From Planctomycetota bacterium (lineage in GTDB: Bacteria > Planctomycetota > Brocadiia > Brocadiales > Bathyanammoxibiaceae), in NCBI GenBank assembly GCA_023261505.1, contig JAHFOV010000018.1, positions 1-36,294 on the forward strand: a DNA stretch of 36,294 nt. Direction: 5' to 3'. The notes below the pieces were generated by a model, which searched no databases, had not been told where the DNA came from, and was given only the letters and a program-made list of their open reading frames with translations. Both the position numbers and the translations under genes were made by a program. Positions within the stretch are counted from its first letter, which is position 1, and each line of letters starts with the position of its first letter. Below are positions 8,193 to 17,035 of this stretch, in pieces.

Positions 8193-8651
8193 CTACTTGG
8201 GGTTGGCCAAGAGTTTGTATTTATGCTCTGCCTTCTCAGATAAGTGGTCTGTTACCTGTTCTGAGACCTTTTCCGCTATTTCTTTACTCTGAGATGCGTC
8301 CAAGAAGCTTTCAAGCGGTACGGCATAGATGTCCTGCCTTTCTTCCTGCCCCCAATAGGTATAAAGTTCAAAACTGGCAGTCTTGGTAAAGCCGTCTGAA
8401 TGAAACCTTAAAAGCACCATCCAACCCTTTTGGTTGTCTAGTCCCTTTTCTTCCAGTTTTTTCTTCATTTCCTGTTCAAAGAGGGTCCCAAACTGGTCTT
8501 TAACCTTGAGCACTTTTTCTTTTTCTTCAGGTGTAAAGTCGTATTGGGGGACGGCCCGCAGACCCTTAACAAACCCATAAGTCATCTGCTCAGACATCCC
8601 TGAACAACCACCTACAAGAAACATACAAAATATTACCTTAAGCAGTAACAT
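8193..8651 (-). CDS. Putative lipoprotein of unknown function
   Basis: This 152-residue protein starts with a lipoprotein signal: a hydrophobic run and the lipobox VGGC, with C16 as the predicted lipidated residue. The mature part is charged and likely helical at both ends (YDFTPEEKEKVLKVKDQFG; KEIAEKVSEQVTDHLSEK), with an aromatic middle (FELYTYWGQEERQDIYAVPLE). I do not recognise a family. It lies downstream of the TPR gene on the same strand with a 197-base gap. The Shine-Dalgarno is weak. It converges on the Mla operon. Confidence 0.75.
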   Translation of the reverse strand: MLLLKVIFCMFLVGGCSGMSEQMTYGFVKGLRAVPQYDFTPEEKEKVLKVKDQFGTLFEQEMKKKLEEKGLDNQKGWMVLLRFHSDGFTKTASFELYTYWGQEERQDIYAVPLESFLDASQSKEIAEKVSEQVTDHLSEKAEHKYKLLANPK

Positions 8652-8848
8652 TTCGGTTTGTATCGCCTATAAAATGAGAGAGACCTCAGGATTATTGTAC
8701 ACAATCCGTTCTATCTCATCAAAGAAAGAGAGGGCTGAAATACGCCTTACTTCAATAAGTCCCCAACTTTTTCATGTTATCGCAAAACCAATTGGCATCT
8801 TTGAAAGGAGAGCTTGCAGATATACATAATAACAAAGGCAAACAGGTG

Positions 8849-10954
8849 TTATTCTGGATAGCCCTCCGAGGGAGGTAACTGTCCCTTCTCTCCAATGGTT
8901 TTGCGGCTGATACCCGTGGCATCCTTAGCGGAGGCCTTGACTTTGTTATACTGTACCAAATAGCTTTCTGCCTCCGCCTTCATTCCCTTTTCCTCGTAAA
9001 TCTTCGCCACATTGTAATAGGCATCTGCATAGGTTTTATTTTGCTCTAGTACCTTTTGATACTCCTTAAGGGCCTCATCCAATTTTCCTCTCATAAAGTA
9101 TATAGTAGCCACGTTAAAACGGGAGTGCACATGATTGGGGTCAAGCTCCAGGGCCTTCTCACTCTCCTTAAAGGCCTCTTCTACCATCCCTTTTTTTCCG
9201 TAGATTACTCCCATAAGATAATGGGGCTCTGCTAGATTTGGGTCCGTTCTTAAAGCCAGTTCAAATTGAGAGAGAGCCTCGTCCAACATACCCTGGGCAT
9301 AATAAAGTAGCCCAAGGTTAACCCGACCCTGGGGATAATCTGGATTCACATCCAAAGCCTTTTCATAAATTTTAATAGCCTCCTCGTAGCGCTCTTGCTC
9401 CTGCAGGGCCACAGCCAGATTGAAATAGGCCTTATCATAAGAGGGCTTAAGTTCTATACAACGTTCATAGTAAGGTATGGCCCTTTCCGGGAGATTCAGG
9501 TCGTGATTGGCCACTCCAAGGTTATAATGGATGTTAAAATTATAGGGGTCCAGATTCAGGGCCTGTTTGTATTCCTCTATTGCAGCTTCGATATAATTTC
9601 TCTTGTGGAAGTAAAGCCCTAATTTAAGGTGAGCAGCAGGATTATCTGGTTCCCTTTCTACCGCCTGTTTACAAATCGTATATTCATCCTGAGGTTCGCC
9701 TATCCTTTTATAGGTTTGAGTAAGTTTCTCGTGGGCCTCAGAGTGCTTCGGGTTTATAGCTATCACCTTCTTAAAAGCATCAGTGGCTTCTTCCAGCATA
9801 CCCTTCTCCATATAAGCTACCCCAAGCTGATAAGAGGCATCTGCATAATAACTACTTAAAGAAACGGCCTTTTTATAAAGCTCTATCGCCTCGTCAACCA
9901 TGCCTTTTTTGCATAAGGCAATACCCAGGTAAACATAGCCTTCTGAATTTTCAGGGTCCGTCGCCATAGCCCTTTGCATGGCCTCAATGAAATCATCGGG
10001 CTGGCTAGGATTACACTTTACAGCCTTCTTAAACGCTGCTATTACCTGATCGTAACTTCCCATCTGGCTGTAAATTAAACCCATGCTAGTATAGGCCTCT
10101 GCGTAATTTGGGTTCAACTCCGCAGCCTTTTTATATTCCTGGAGGGCCTCATCCAAAAGGCCCTGACCATTATAAGCAAGACCAAGATAATAATGACCCT
10201 TCGGCATCCCAGGGGCTAATTTTATAGTCTGTTTGTATTGATTTATTGCCTCAGTTTCTAGCCCCTTTTTTGCATACGCAAGGCCAAGGGCGAAACAGGC
10301 CTCCGGATCTGAAGCCTCTTCTTCTACAGCCCTCTTTAGTTCTGAGATGGCTTCACCTAACATGCTTAGTTGCGAGTATGCCAGGCCTAGGTTTTTATGG
10401 CATCCTTTTAATTCTGGATTTAACCCAAGGGCCTTCTTGCAGGTGCTTATTGCTTCTTGTGGATTTTCTAGCTTAAGATAGGCCAGGCCCATGGTATTGA
10501 AGGCCTCCGGATAGTTGGGCTTGAGTTTCAGAGCCTGCTTGCATTGAGTTATAGTCTCATCATATTTTCCCTGCAGGTTAAGGATTACAGCTAGTTTTTG
10601 ATAAGCTTCTGCCATGCCAGCATCTACCCTTATGGCCTGATGATATTCGTATGCTGATTTCTCCAGGTCCTCTAATTGTAAGTAAACATCCCCACAACGA
10701 AGATGAACCTCTGCAAATTCTGGATAAAGTTCCAGGGCCTTTTTGTATTCTTCTATCGCCTCCCGATGCATGCCCTTTTTTGCATAAGCATTGCCCAGGT
10801 TTAGATAGACCTCTGGGTCAAAGGGGTTTCTCTCTGCCAATGCCTTGTATTTTGTTATTGCCTCATCTGGGCTTGCAATCTGTTCACTTGCCAGGCTATG
10901 CCTGCTTCCAAAAGAGATACACAGAACAAAAATAATAATTAACCAGCAGCGCAT
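8849..10954 (-). CDS. Exported protein with about 18 tetratricopeptide repeats
   Basis: A signal peptide (1-22, cleavage near SLA) is followed by an almost unbroken array of 34-residue TPRs from about residue 28 to 670, with the usual W/L-G-Y-A-F-A-P pattern (for example EVYLNLGNAYAKKGMHREA). About 18 repeats can be laid out; one near residues 315-330 is irregular. The tail (about 675-701) is non-repeat. TPR superhelices bind peptides or other proteins, so this is likely an extracytoplasmic scaffold or assembly factor. A double AGGAGGAGTAGGAG region precedes the ATG. The HAO gene lies upstream on the same strand, but a strong hairpin terminator separates them, so cotranscription would need readthrough. 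A link to HAO maturation is speculation. Confidence 0.9.
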   Translation of the reverse strand: MRCWLIIIFVLCISFGSRHSLASEQIASPDEAITKYKALAERNPFDPEVYLNLGNAYAKKGMHREAIEEYKKALELYPEFAEVHLRCGDVYLQLEDLEKSAYEYHQAIRVDAGMAEAYQKLAVILNLQGKYDETITQCKQALKLKPNYPEAFNTMGLAYLKLENPQEAISTCKKALGLNPELKGCHKNLGLAYSQLSMLGEAISELKRAVEEEASDPEACFALGLAYAKKGLETEAINQYKQTIKLAPGMPKGHYYLGLAYNGQGLLDEALQEYKKAAELNPNYAEAYTSMGLIYSQMGSYDQVIAAFKKAVKCNPSQPDDFIEAMQRAMATDPENSEGYVYLGIALCKKGMVDEAIELYKKAVSLSSYYADASYQLGVAYMEKGMLEEATDAFKKVIAINPKHSEAHEKLTQTYKRIGEPQDEYTICKQAVEREPDNPAAHLKLGLYFHKRNYIEAAIEEYKQALNLDPYNFNIHYNLGVANHDLNLPERAIPYYERCIELKPSYDKAYFNLAVALQEQERYEEAIKIYEKALDVNPDYPQGRVNLGLLYYAQGMLDEALSQFELALRTDPNLAEPHYLMGVIYGKKGMVEEAFKESEKALELDPNHVHSRFNVATIYFMRGKLDEALKEYQKVLEQNKTYADAYYNVAKIYEEKGMKAEAESYLVQYNKVKASAKDATGISRKTIGEKGQLPPSEGYPE

Positions 10955-10969
10955 TTGCTCCTACTCCTC

Positions 10970-11017
10970 CTAAAAAATAAAAAAAGGAGCTGCACAGAAA
11001 ATCCCATGTGCAGCTCC
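10970..11017 (-). terminator. Intrinsic terminator of the HAO gene
   Basis: GGAGCTGCAC (10986-10995) and GTGCAGCTCC (11008-11017) form a perfect 10-base-pair stem with a 12-base loop. On the minus strand it is followed by a T-rich run (10985 down to about 10972). It lies 46 bases after the HAO stop and just upstream of the TPR start. Confidence 0.85.
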
Positions 11018-11063
11018 ATTGAAAACCAAACAATCATCGAGAGAAAGTAACTAGAGAACTTCT

Positions 11064-12848
11064 TTAGTGACCATGGCCCGTGTGCTTGTCGTCTTTTGTA
11101 GGCTCATGTTCGTGTTCTAGCTTGCCCTCTACGCCATGGGCAGGGTGCTCATGCTCGTGAATCATGTGCTTACCAGCCTTCATACCAAGTTCGGCCAGTT
11201 TCTTCTCGATGTATTCCACTTCCTCAGCAGGGGCATGGTGTGTATCCAGCCAGCCTGGTTCGGGACAAAGATCGAAGATGGTCTTTCCGGGGTACTCCCT
11301 GACAATCTTCCAACCTGTGAGCTGGTCAAGCCACTCGCCATGCTTCCAGTAGTCCTCAGGAACCCAGGTGATTCCAACCTTCTTCTCCAGGGCTGCCAAT
11401 CTCCTGGCCCTTGAGGCCTGAGTCTTGACGTCTACAAGCCACCTGTCCATACCGAACGAACCATCACTGTAAGTGGCGTCGTTCCAAGAGCCGTGGAAAA
11501 TACCCTTGAAGATATAGGTCTGGAAGTAACCAACGCTCTCAAAACAAAGTCTTTCTACATTGGAGCAGTTGGACATCCTGAACTCACCGGATTCGCCAGT
11601 CCCACCACCAAACTCATTACCATGGTAGGCACCGACCTTAAGACTCCAGATGTGCTGACCAGACCAGTCAGGGGCCAGGTCTTTAGGCATGGGGTCAAGT
11701 ACACCATCCCTGTAGAGATCCTCAGCGACCTTGAAGGTCTCACGATACTTCAGGGAGGCATCCTTTACTGACTCGTCGCATGCCTGGAGGATTTCCCTCG
11801 CAAACCTGGGGGAGTGACAGTCGTCACAAACAGACACCCAGCTATCCCTCTTTTCCTTCCAGAGCGGTGCACCTCTGTCACACATGGACATACCCATACT
11901 GGTGTATACAGTGCACAGCTTCTGAACGTTGTGATGCCCACCACGCATGTGGCAATAGGCGCAGGTAGGACCAGTGTAGTCAGCATCGGCGAGCTTCTTC
12001 TCCCAGTCAAACAGCTTGGGGTCCCACTTGCCTGTCTGATACACTACACCATGGATGGAGATATCATAAGCCTCCCAGTCCCTGTGGTCCTTACCCCAGT
12101 GACAGGTCTTGCACTGCTCGCTTTTGCGGGCGGTCCTGGGGTCAAAGCGATGCCTGGCGTGACAGGTTGAGCAACGCTCCTCTGAACTGGTATGGCAGAA
12201 TACGCAACCAGCGGTGTCTCCAGGGGGCCTCTCAATGCTCCATGCACACTCTACCTGAGCAAAACTGGAACAAGAAGCATGAGAACCAATACCGCCCTGT
12301 TGAGATTCAGTGTACTGCTGGGCATGACAATCTTCTGTGCCGCAGGTCTTGGAACTGGGCATGTGAAGCTTCTGATGGTCAGAACCGTGGCAGGTGGGAC
12401 AACCCACAGCCGCAGGCTCTACCTTAGCATGTCTACTCTTCTTCCAGTCCCTAACTATCCCAGGGGTCATCACTTCGTGGCAACCAAGACACTGCTCGTT
12501 GCGGAACACACCCTTTATGGGGTTTGGTGGACGAAGTTCATCCCTGTTGTACATACCATCTGGGATATAATAACGATAGGCAGGTAAGGTTCTGTAGAAC
12601 TTCCCGTACTTACCTGGCCAGGGTGGCCCGTCTTTGGGTGCTCCCATGTACTTTGCGCCTAGACCAGAAAAGAATATCTTTCCAGAATTATCTGGATCTC
12701 CAGGCATACCGTAGACTTCATGGGGTACCCAGTGGGTGATAATCTCTACTGCATAGACATCACTGTTGGGGCCACCGTTGAAGGAATAAATAAAGAACAA
12801 GCTTAACACTAAACCCAAAAAGAATAATACCTTCAACGATCTAGGCAT
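11064..12848 (-). CDS. hao: Octaheme hydroxylamine oxidoreductase-family cytochrome c
   Basis: This is an exported multiheme oxidoreductase of the HAO/hydrazine-dehydrogenase family. Counting from the ATG at 12848 (594 residues), a signal peptide covers 1-33 (cleavage near VYA). Heme sites start at C120, C150, C169, C215, C226, C246, C296 and C341. The third is an unusual CX4CH (CGTEDCH); the other seven are CxxCH. The downstream helical region includes SVGYFQTYIFKG, a candidate zone for the tyrosine that crosslinks the catalytic heme. The C-terminus is very His-rich (HEHEHPAHG, then HEHEP and HTGHGH). The frame is open upstream with possible starts at 12932 (GTG) and 12890 (ATG), each with its own GGAGG; I chose 12848 because it places the signal peptide correctly. 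HAO and hydrazine dehydrogenase cannot be told apart by eye. Confidence 0.92.
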   Translation of the reverse strand: MPRSLKVLFFLGLVLSLFFIYSFNGGPNSDVYAVEIITHWVPHEVYGMPGDPDNSGKIFFSGLGAKYMGAPKDGPPWPGKYGKFYRTLPAYRYYIPDGMYNRDELRPPNPIKGVFRNEQCLGCHEVMTPGIVRDWKKSRHAKVEPAAVGCPTCHGSDHQKLHMPSSKTCGTEDCHAQQYTESQQGGIGSHASCSSFAQVECAWSIERPPGDTAGCVFCHTSSEERCSTCHARHRFDPRTARKSEQCKTCHWGKDHRDWEAYDISIHGVVYQTGKWDPKLFDWEKKLADADYTGPTCAYCHMRGGHHNVQKLCTVYTSMGMSMCDRGAPLWKEKRDSWVSVCDDCHSPRFAREILQACDESVKDASLKYRETFKVAEDLYRDGVLDPMPKDLAPDWSGQHIWSLKVGAYHGNEFGGGTGESGEFRMSNCSNVERLCFESVGYFQTYIFKGIFHGSWNDATYSDGSFGMDRWLVDVKTQASRARRLAALEKKVGITWVPEDYWKHGEWLDQLTGWKIVREYPGKTIFDLCPEPGWLDTHHAPAEEVEYIEKKLAELGMKAGKHMIHEHEHPAHGVEGKLEHEHEPTKDDKHTGHGH

Positions 12849-12974
12849 GTAAAAAAATTTCCTCCTTTCCAAAAAAGATCTTCCCTCCATAGATCCTTTT
12901 AACTCTCCTCCTTTCCCCAATTGCACTACCACCTCCTTTCAGTTGACAGTGTTCTCCAAAAAATTGAATGATTT

Positions 12975-13002
12975 ATTATATTATTAGTTCTTCAATTGTC
13001 AA
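12975..13002 (-). promoter_or_regulatory. hao: Perfect-consensus sigma70 promoter of the HAO gene
   Basis: On the minus strand TTGACA (13002-12997) and TATAAT (12980-12975) are both exact consensus, separated by 16 bases. Transcription would start near 12967, giving a leader of about 120 bases to the preferred ATG. Confidence 0.8.
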
Positions 13003-13160
13003 CAAAAAATTGAAGCCAAAGAAAACAGTTCAAATAGGTTCTGCTTTTAACCTTCTAAGATGGGAAATTCTGTCTGAAAACTATATATACTTTTTCACTA
13101 CTGGGCAGACGGATGTCACAAACAGTTATTAATTTAAACCGTGGAGAGTCTTGTTTGCAC

Positions 13161-13189
13161 TTTCACTATAAAACAAAATATCTTATAAT
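13161..13189 (+). promoter_or_regulatory. Possible promoter of the zinc-ribbon gene
   Basis: TTTCAC (13161-13166) and TATAAT (13184-13189) are spaced by 17 bases and lie 25 bases before the ATG at 13214. The -10 is perfect and the -35 is weak. Confidence 0.45.
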
Positions 13190-13213
13190 AAAGCTGTTTT
13201 GGAGGATATAGAT

Positions 13214-13444
13214 ATGAAGTTAGAGACTTATGAATGCGAATTTTGTGGCACAAAGTTTCCTCTTGTGCCTATTGCTTTTATATGCCCCGAGTGTGGGTTG
13301 AGGCATTTCTTCTGGTTGGATAAGCTCTCTTGCACTAACGAACTCTTCATCTCAAATGTCAATTGTCCTCACGAAAAGACTTTAAAAGCAAAAAAGAAAA
13401 AGAAATTCTGGTCCCGTAAGAAAGGGCCGCAAAAGCGTAAATAA
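13214..13444 (+). CDS. Small zinc-ribbon protein
   Basis: This is a 76-residue protein with two CxxC knuckles, CEFC (8-11) and CPEC (24-27), which together form a likely zinc ribbon. The C-terminal third is strongly basic (KAKKKKKFWSRKKG), suggesting nucleic-acid or ribosome contact. The frame also opens at a TTG at 13199, but a GGAGG at 13201-13205 sits 8 bases before the ATG at 13214, which is therefore the start. The function is unknown. It lies divergent from the HAO gene and convergent with the ligase chimera. Confidence 0.75.
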   Translation: MKLETYECEFCGTKFPLVPIAFICPECGLRHFFWLDKLSCTNELFISNVNCPHEKTLKAKKKKKFWSRKKGPQKRK

Positions 13445-13482
13445 TAACATAGTTCAAGTTTAACTGTCTAAGGCGAATCTCC

Positions 13483-14115
13483 CTATGCCGTGGACTTTAT
13501 TTTTTGTAAGTTATAAAGTCTTCTCACATAATCTAGGGTATCTATCTCACATACGTTTTTATCATTCCTTAGGGATTGTATTCTGGGAAACCTCAAGACA
13601 TAGCCGCTTTCGTGTCTCTGGCTCTTCTGGATGCCCTGGAAGGCCACTTCTAGCACTACCAAAGGTTCTACAAACCTGAGGCCGCCCATGTCTCTTATTG
13701 TGTGTTTGAGGAAGAAGTTTGTTAGGTGCTCTATCTCCTGGTCAGTTAGTCCTGAATAGGCCTTGCCAATATTTACAAGCCTTTCGCCATCCCTTACGGC
13801 AAAGGTGTAATCTGATAGTAGCCCTTTTCTCTTTCCATGCCCGTACTCGGCGGCTGTAACCACTACATCAGGGGTGGCAAAGGCCAGGGTCTTGCCCTGA
13901 GACAATACCAAATCCCTTGCCCTCTTAAGGACGTAGTCAGGGGCAGAAAACACACACCTGGCATGCCTAAATTCCTCAAGAGAAAGGAGCCTCTCTGTGG
14001 CCTTCTCAGAGCCAATAAAATTAGGAATTCTGCCAAAACACGGCGTGGGGAAGTCAGCAATGCCCCTATCTTCCAGGTAACTCCATACAAACCGCCTTAC
14101 CTCTTCTTTGTTCAT
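13483..14115 (-). CDS. Chimeric protein: N-terminal 5-formyl-THF cyclo-ligase-like segment joined to C-terminal OB region of ATP-dependent DNA ligase
   Basis: The 210 residues look like two unrelated pieces in one intact frame. Residues 1-80 (with FGRIPNFIGSEKA at about 27-39 and APDYVLKRARDL at about 58-69) follow the start of archaeal-type 5-formyltetrahydrofolate cyclo-ligase/MTHFSD proteins, which are normally much longer. Residues about 81-205 follow the OB-fold end of ATP-dependent DNA ligases: VVTAAEYGHGKRKGLLSDY, VNIGKAYSGLTDQEIE, EPLVVLEVAFQGIQKS and SGYVLRFPRIQSLRND. The adenylation domain with its KxDG lysine is absent, so it cannot ligate on its own. It may be a DNA-binding adaptor, a folate-related protein, or a fusion left by a deletion. 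The Shine-Dalgarno is weak. Both matches are from motif memory and need a profile search. Confidence 0.7.
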   Translation of the reverse strand: MNKEEVRRFVWSYLEDRGIADFPTPCFGRIPNFIGSEKATERLLSLEEFRHARCVFSAPDYVLKRARDLVLSQGKTLAFATPDVVVTAAEYGHGKRKGLLSDYTFAVRDGERLVNIGKAYSGLTDQEIEHLTNFFLKHTIRDMGGLRFVEPLVVLEVAFQGIQKSQRHESGYVLRFPRIQSLRNDKNVCEIDTLDYVRRLYNLQKIKSTA

Positions 14116-14229
14116 TTAACACCAGTTGCTACGAACTTTATGTTAACGCCCATAAGTCATTTTATTGCGGTTAACAGAGGCAAGCAACCCATAGCAGACT
14201 TTTTTCCAGCATAAATTTGTATTGTTCTA

Positions 14230-14259
14230 TTGACAACCTGTCCTTAATGTAGATATAAA
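14230..14259 (+). promoter_or_regulatory. Predicted sigma70 promoter of glyS
   Basis: TTGACA (14230-14235) and TATAAA (14254-14259) are separated by 18 bases, about 68 bases before the glyS start. glyS therefore appears to have its own promoter and not to follow glyQ. Confidence 0.6.
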
Positions 14260-14327
14260 GTAAAAATCTTAGGGTGGTTATTGAAGTTTGCATCTCATCA
14301 TTAAATCATTAAACGACAGCTTCTTCG

Positions 14328-16466
14328 GTGAGTAATCTTCTTTTTGAAATAGGCGCAGAGGAGATTCCCTCAGGCTACATTACCCCTGCCCTGAGGCAAA
14401 TGGAAGTGCTTTTTAAGGAGGGACTCAAGGAAAACCGACTTGAATGCACAAAGGTGATTACTCTTGCGACACCTAGGCGTCTCACTCTTTATGTAGAAGG
14501 GGTGCCGGAGAGGCAGCCTCCGTTAATAGAGGAGGTACAGGGCCCGGCTGCCAGGGTAGCCTTTGATAAAGAAGGTCAGCCCACGAAAGCCGCACTGGGT
14601 TTTGCCAAAGCTCAAGGGGTGGAACCCAAGGAATTAAAGATAAAAGAAACCCCAAAGGGTGACTACGTTTTTGCGATAAAAACACATAAAGGGGAGGAGA
14701 CCCTGAGGCTCCTTCCCCCTCTTTTAACTAGAATGATTCGTTCCTTGAGTTTCCCCAAAAATATGAAGTGGAAAGGACCCGGGCTATTCTTTGCGCGCCC
14801 CATACGCTGTATTATGGCCCTGCTGGATAAGGAAGTAGTTCCACTGGAGCTTAACGGTATAACTAGTGGAAGAATAACCTTTGGTCACCCCTTCCTTTCC
14901 GGTAAGAGTCTGTCAATAGAAAGGGCGGACTTGAATCTGTATAAGGAAATCCTCAGACAGGAAAAGGTCCTGGTGGACATAGAAGAACGCAGGGCCTTTT
15001 TGCAGGAAAGAATTAACAAGATACTTCAGCGCTACGGCTCCCAGCTAAAGGAGGAGGAACTTTTGGAAGAGGTAACTTTCCTGGTTGAGTACCCTTGTCC
15101 CATAGAGTGTACCTTCCCAGAGGAGTTCCTGGATGTACCCCAGGAGGTGGTTGAAACCGTAATGAAGGAACACCAGAGGTATTTCCCAGTGGAAGATGCT
15201 CAGGGCAAACTGCTACCCAGATTTGTGGTGGTAACCAACAGGAGCCCTAAAGAAGCAGCCTTTTGCAAAGAGGGAAATGAGAGGGTACTAAAAGCCAGGC
15301 TGGCGGATGCCAAGTTCTTTTGGGAAGAGGACCGTAAGGTCTCTCTTTGGAATAGGCTAGAAGGGCTCAAAGAGGTGGTTTTCCACGAAAAGCTGGGAAG
15401 CTATTACGAGAGGGTAGAGAGGATAGACAGGCTTGCCGAGCACGTTGCCCTGAAACTGGAATTGGGATTTGAAGAATTAGAGTCTCTCCATCGGGCAGCC
15501 AAACTATGCAAGGCTGACCTATTGACTCAGATGGTAGGGGAGTTTCCAGAACTCCAGGGTGTGATGGGCTACCACTATGCCAGGGAAGAAGGGGAGAAAG
15601 AGGAGGTGGCTGTGGCCATTCTTGAGCACTATCTCCCGCGATTCGCAGGAGACAGACTCCCCGAAACCCAATTAGGAACTATATTGAGTCTGGCTGACAA
15701 GCTTGATGCCATATGCGGCTGTTTTTCCATCGGCCTTGTACCCACAGGCTCGCAAGACCCTTATGCCCTTAGACGCCAGGCACAGGGCATCATACGTATC
15801 CTGGAAGCAAAAAATCTTAACCTTTCTCTCAAGAGTACCCTGACAGCCGCTTTGGAGAACTTAAGATTACAGGATCCGAAGATTTTCCTGGAAAAGCCCC
15901 ATCCTTTAGGGATTGGAGAATTACTCAAGAAGGTTGAGACAGAACTCCTGGAGTTCTTCAGGGACAGACTATACCAGACCTTCCTGGATAGGGGACATCG
16001 TTACGATATTATTAATGCCGTCCTAGCGGCTGGCTTTGACAATGTAGCCGATTTTTCTAGAAGGCTCGAAGTCATTTCTCGCCTCTCCCAAACCCATGAG
16101 TGGCAAGGTCTAGTCACAGTAGTAGAAAGAACCTTCAACATAGGCAAGAAGGCTGAGGCCACTGGGGGGGTAGAGGAGGAGCTTTTGCAGGAAAAAGAGG
16201 AACAACAACTCTGGGATCTTTATAAAAGGCATAAGGATAGGATATTGTTCCTCATTGATAAGGAGCGGTACGAGGAGGCCTCTATGGAGTATTACACCTC
16301 CTTTGCGCAAGCAGTGCATATCTTTTTTGAGAAGGTCTTTGTGAATGTGGAAGACCAGAGGATTAGAAACAACCGCCTCCTTCTCCTGAAGAACATAAAC
16401 GAACTTTATTCCGCAAGGATAGCTGATTTGGCCCAGATAGTACCTCCAGGGGATGGAGGAAAGTGA
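14328..16466 (+). CDS. glyS: Glycyl-tRNA synthetase beta subunit
   Basis: GlyS is the beta subunit of the bacterial alpha2-beta2 glycyl-tRNA synthetase, involved in tRNA recognition and charging in the cytosol. The GTG start gives MSNLLFEIGAEEIPSGY, the usual GlyS opening. Other family segments are FPKNMKWKGPGLFFARPIRC, LVEYPCPIECTF, MKEHQRYFPV, RLADAKFFWEEDRK and FIDGDR-like RFAGDRLPETQLG, with a helical anticodon-binding end (about 600-710). At 712 residues the length is normal. The alpha subunit gene glyQ is not in the window. The end overlaps the next gene by 14 bases. Confidence 0.95.
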   Translation: MSNLLFEIGAEEIPSGYITPALRQMEVLFKEGLKENRLECTKVITLATPRRLTLYVEGVPERQPPLIEEVQGPAARVAFDKEGQPTKAALGFAKAQGVEPKELKIKETPKGDYVFAIKTHKGEETLRLLPPLLTRMIRSLSFPKNMKWKGPGLFFARPIRCIMALLDKEVVPLELNGITSGRITFGHPFLSGKSLSIERADLNLYKEILRQEKVLVDIEERRAFLQERINKILQRYGSQLKEEELLEEVTFLVEYPCPIECTFPEEFLDVPQEVVETVMKEHQRYFPVEDAQGKLLPRFVVVTNRSPKEAAFCKEGNERVLKARLADAKFFWEEDRKVSLWNRLEGLKEVVFHEKLGSYYERVERIDRLAEHVALKLELGFEELESLHRAAKLCKADLLTQMVGEFPELQGVMGYHYAREEGEKEEVAVAILEHYLPRFAGDRLPETQLGTILSLADKLDAICGCFSIGLVPTGSQDPYALRRQAQGIIRILEAKNLNLSLKSTLTAALENLRLQDPKIFLEKPHPLGIGELLKKVETELLEFFRDRLYQTFLDRGHRYDIINAVLAAGFDNVADFSRRLEVISRLSQTHEWQGLVTVVERTFNIGKKAEATGGVEEELLQEKEEQQLWDLYKRHKDRILFLIDKERYEEASMEYYTSFAQAVHIFFEKVFVNVEDQRIRNNRLLLLKNINELYSARIADLAQIVPPGDGGK

Positions 16467-16965
16467 AGAGAAACTTATGAATGCATCAGAAAAACCACCG
16501 CTAGAAAGAGCCACAGAAAAAATTCTATTCGTATCAGGACAAATAATACCTGTTATAGTCCTTATAGGGGTTTTAGCTATCTTTTGCGCTGGAGTTGTTA
16601 AGTTGTGCATAATTGCCACGCTTGTGGAAGTGTATGATAAACAAAAATCAATGACCCCTATCTTATGGTCAAGCGGCAAAAGCATGCTTATTTTCACCGC
16701 TGTTGGGCTTATCTTAATGACTACTCTTCATATGGTAAAATTCGCCCTTTACGTGCAAGTTGAAGACGTTCTTGATGCCATTATTTTATCCGCTTATGCT
16801 ATAACCCTTATGGGAGTACATAGAGGAATAGATATATTGCTTATGGAACAACCCTTACGCTGGGCCACGTTTACTTTATTTGGCTTTCTTGTTGTGGGAG
16901 GAGCCTTTGTAACAGCTATACTTTTTGTGAAAACTAAATTAGAAACACGGCCAACAAAAAAATAA
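16453..16965 (+). CDS. Four-helix integral membrane protein of unknown function
   Basis: I do not recognise a family for this 170-residue protein. Hydrophobic segments lie near 30-55, 73-96, 104-122 and 134-157, with a charged N-terminus (MEESEEKLMNASEKPPLERATEK) and a short basic tail. It overlaps the end of glyS by 14 bases, so it is probably cotranscribed, although a functional link to tRNA charging is unlikely. The start may instead be the ATG at 16477 (residue 9), which has a GAAGAG upstream. Confidence 0.75.
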   Translation: MEESEEKLMNASEKPPLERATEKILFVSGQIIPVIVLIGVLAIFCAGVVKLCIIATLVEVYDKQKSMTPILWSSGKSMLIFTAVGLILMTTLHMVKFALYVQVEDVLDAIILSAYAITLMGVHRGIDILLMEQPLRWATFTLFGFLVVGGAFVTAILFVKTKLETRPTKK

Positions 16966-17035
16966 CCTTGTTAGACCAGGATACCAATTTCTTAGTGGCA
17001 AAGCTTGCCCTGTTATACTTAGACAACGTATTGTA

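Noticed and set aside
8667-8771. Minus-strand frame of about 34 codons that reads like a protein tail (RRISALSFFDEIERIVYNNP)
   Set aside because: No start codon, closed by a TGA just upstream, and no family recognised; may be a remnant but not supportable.
11136-12739. Long plus-strand open frames opposite the HAO gene
   Set aside because: They lie antisense to a clear multiheme protein and have no recognisable domains; they are shadows of its codon bias.
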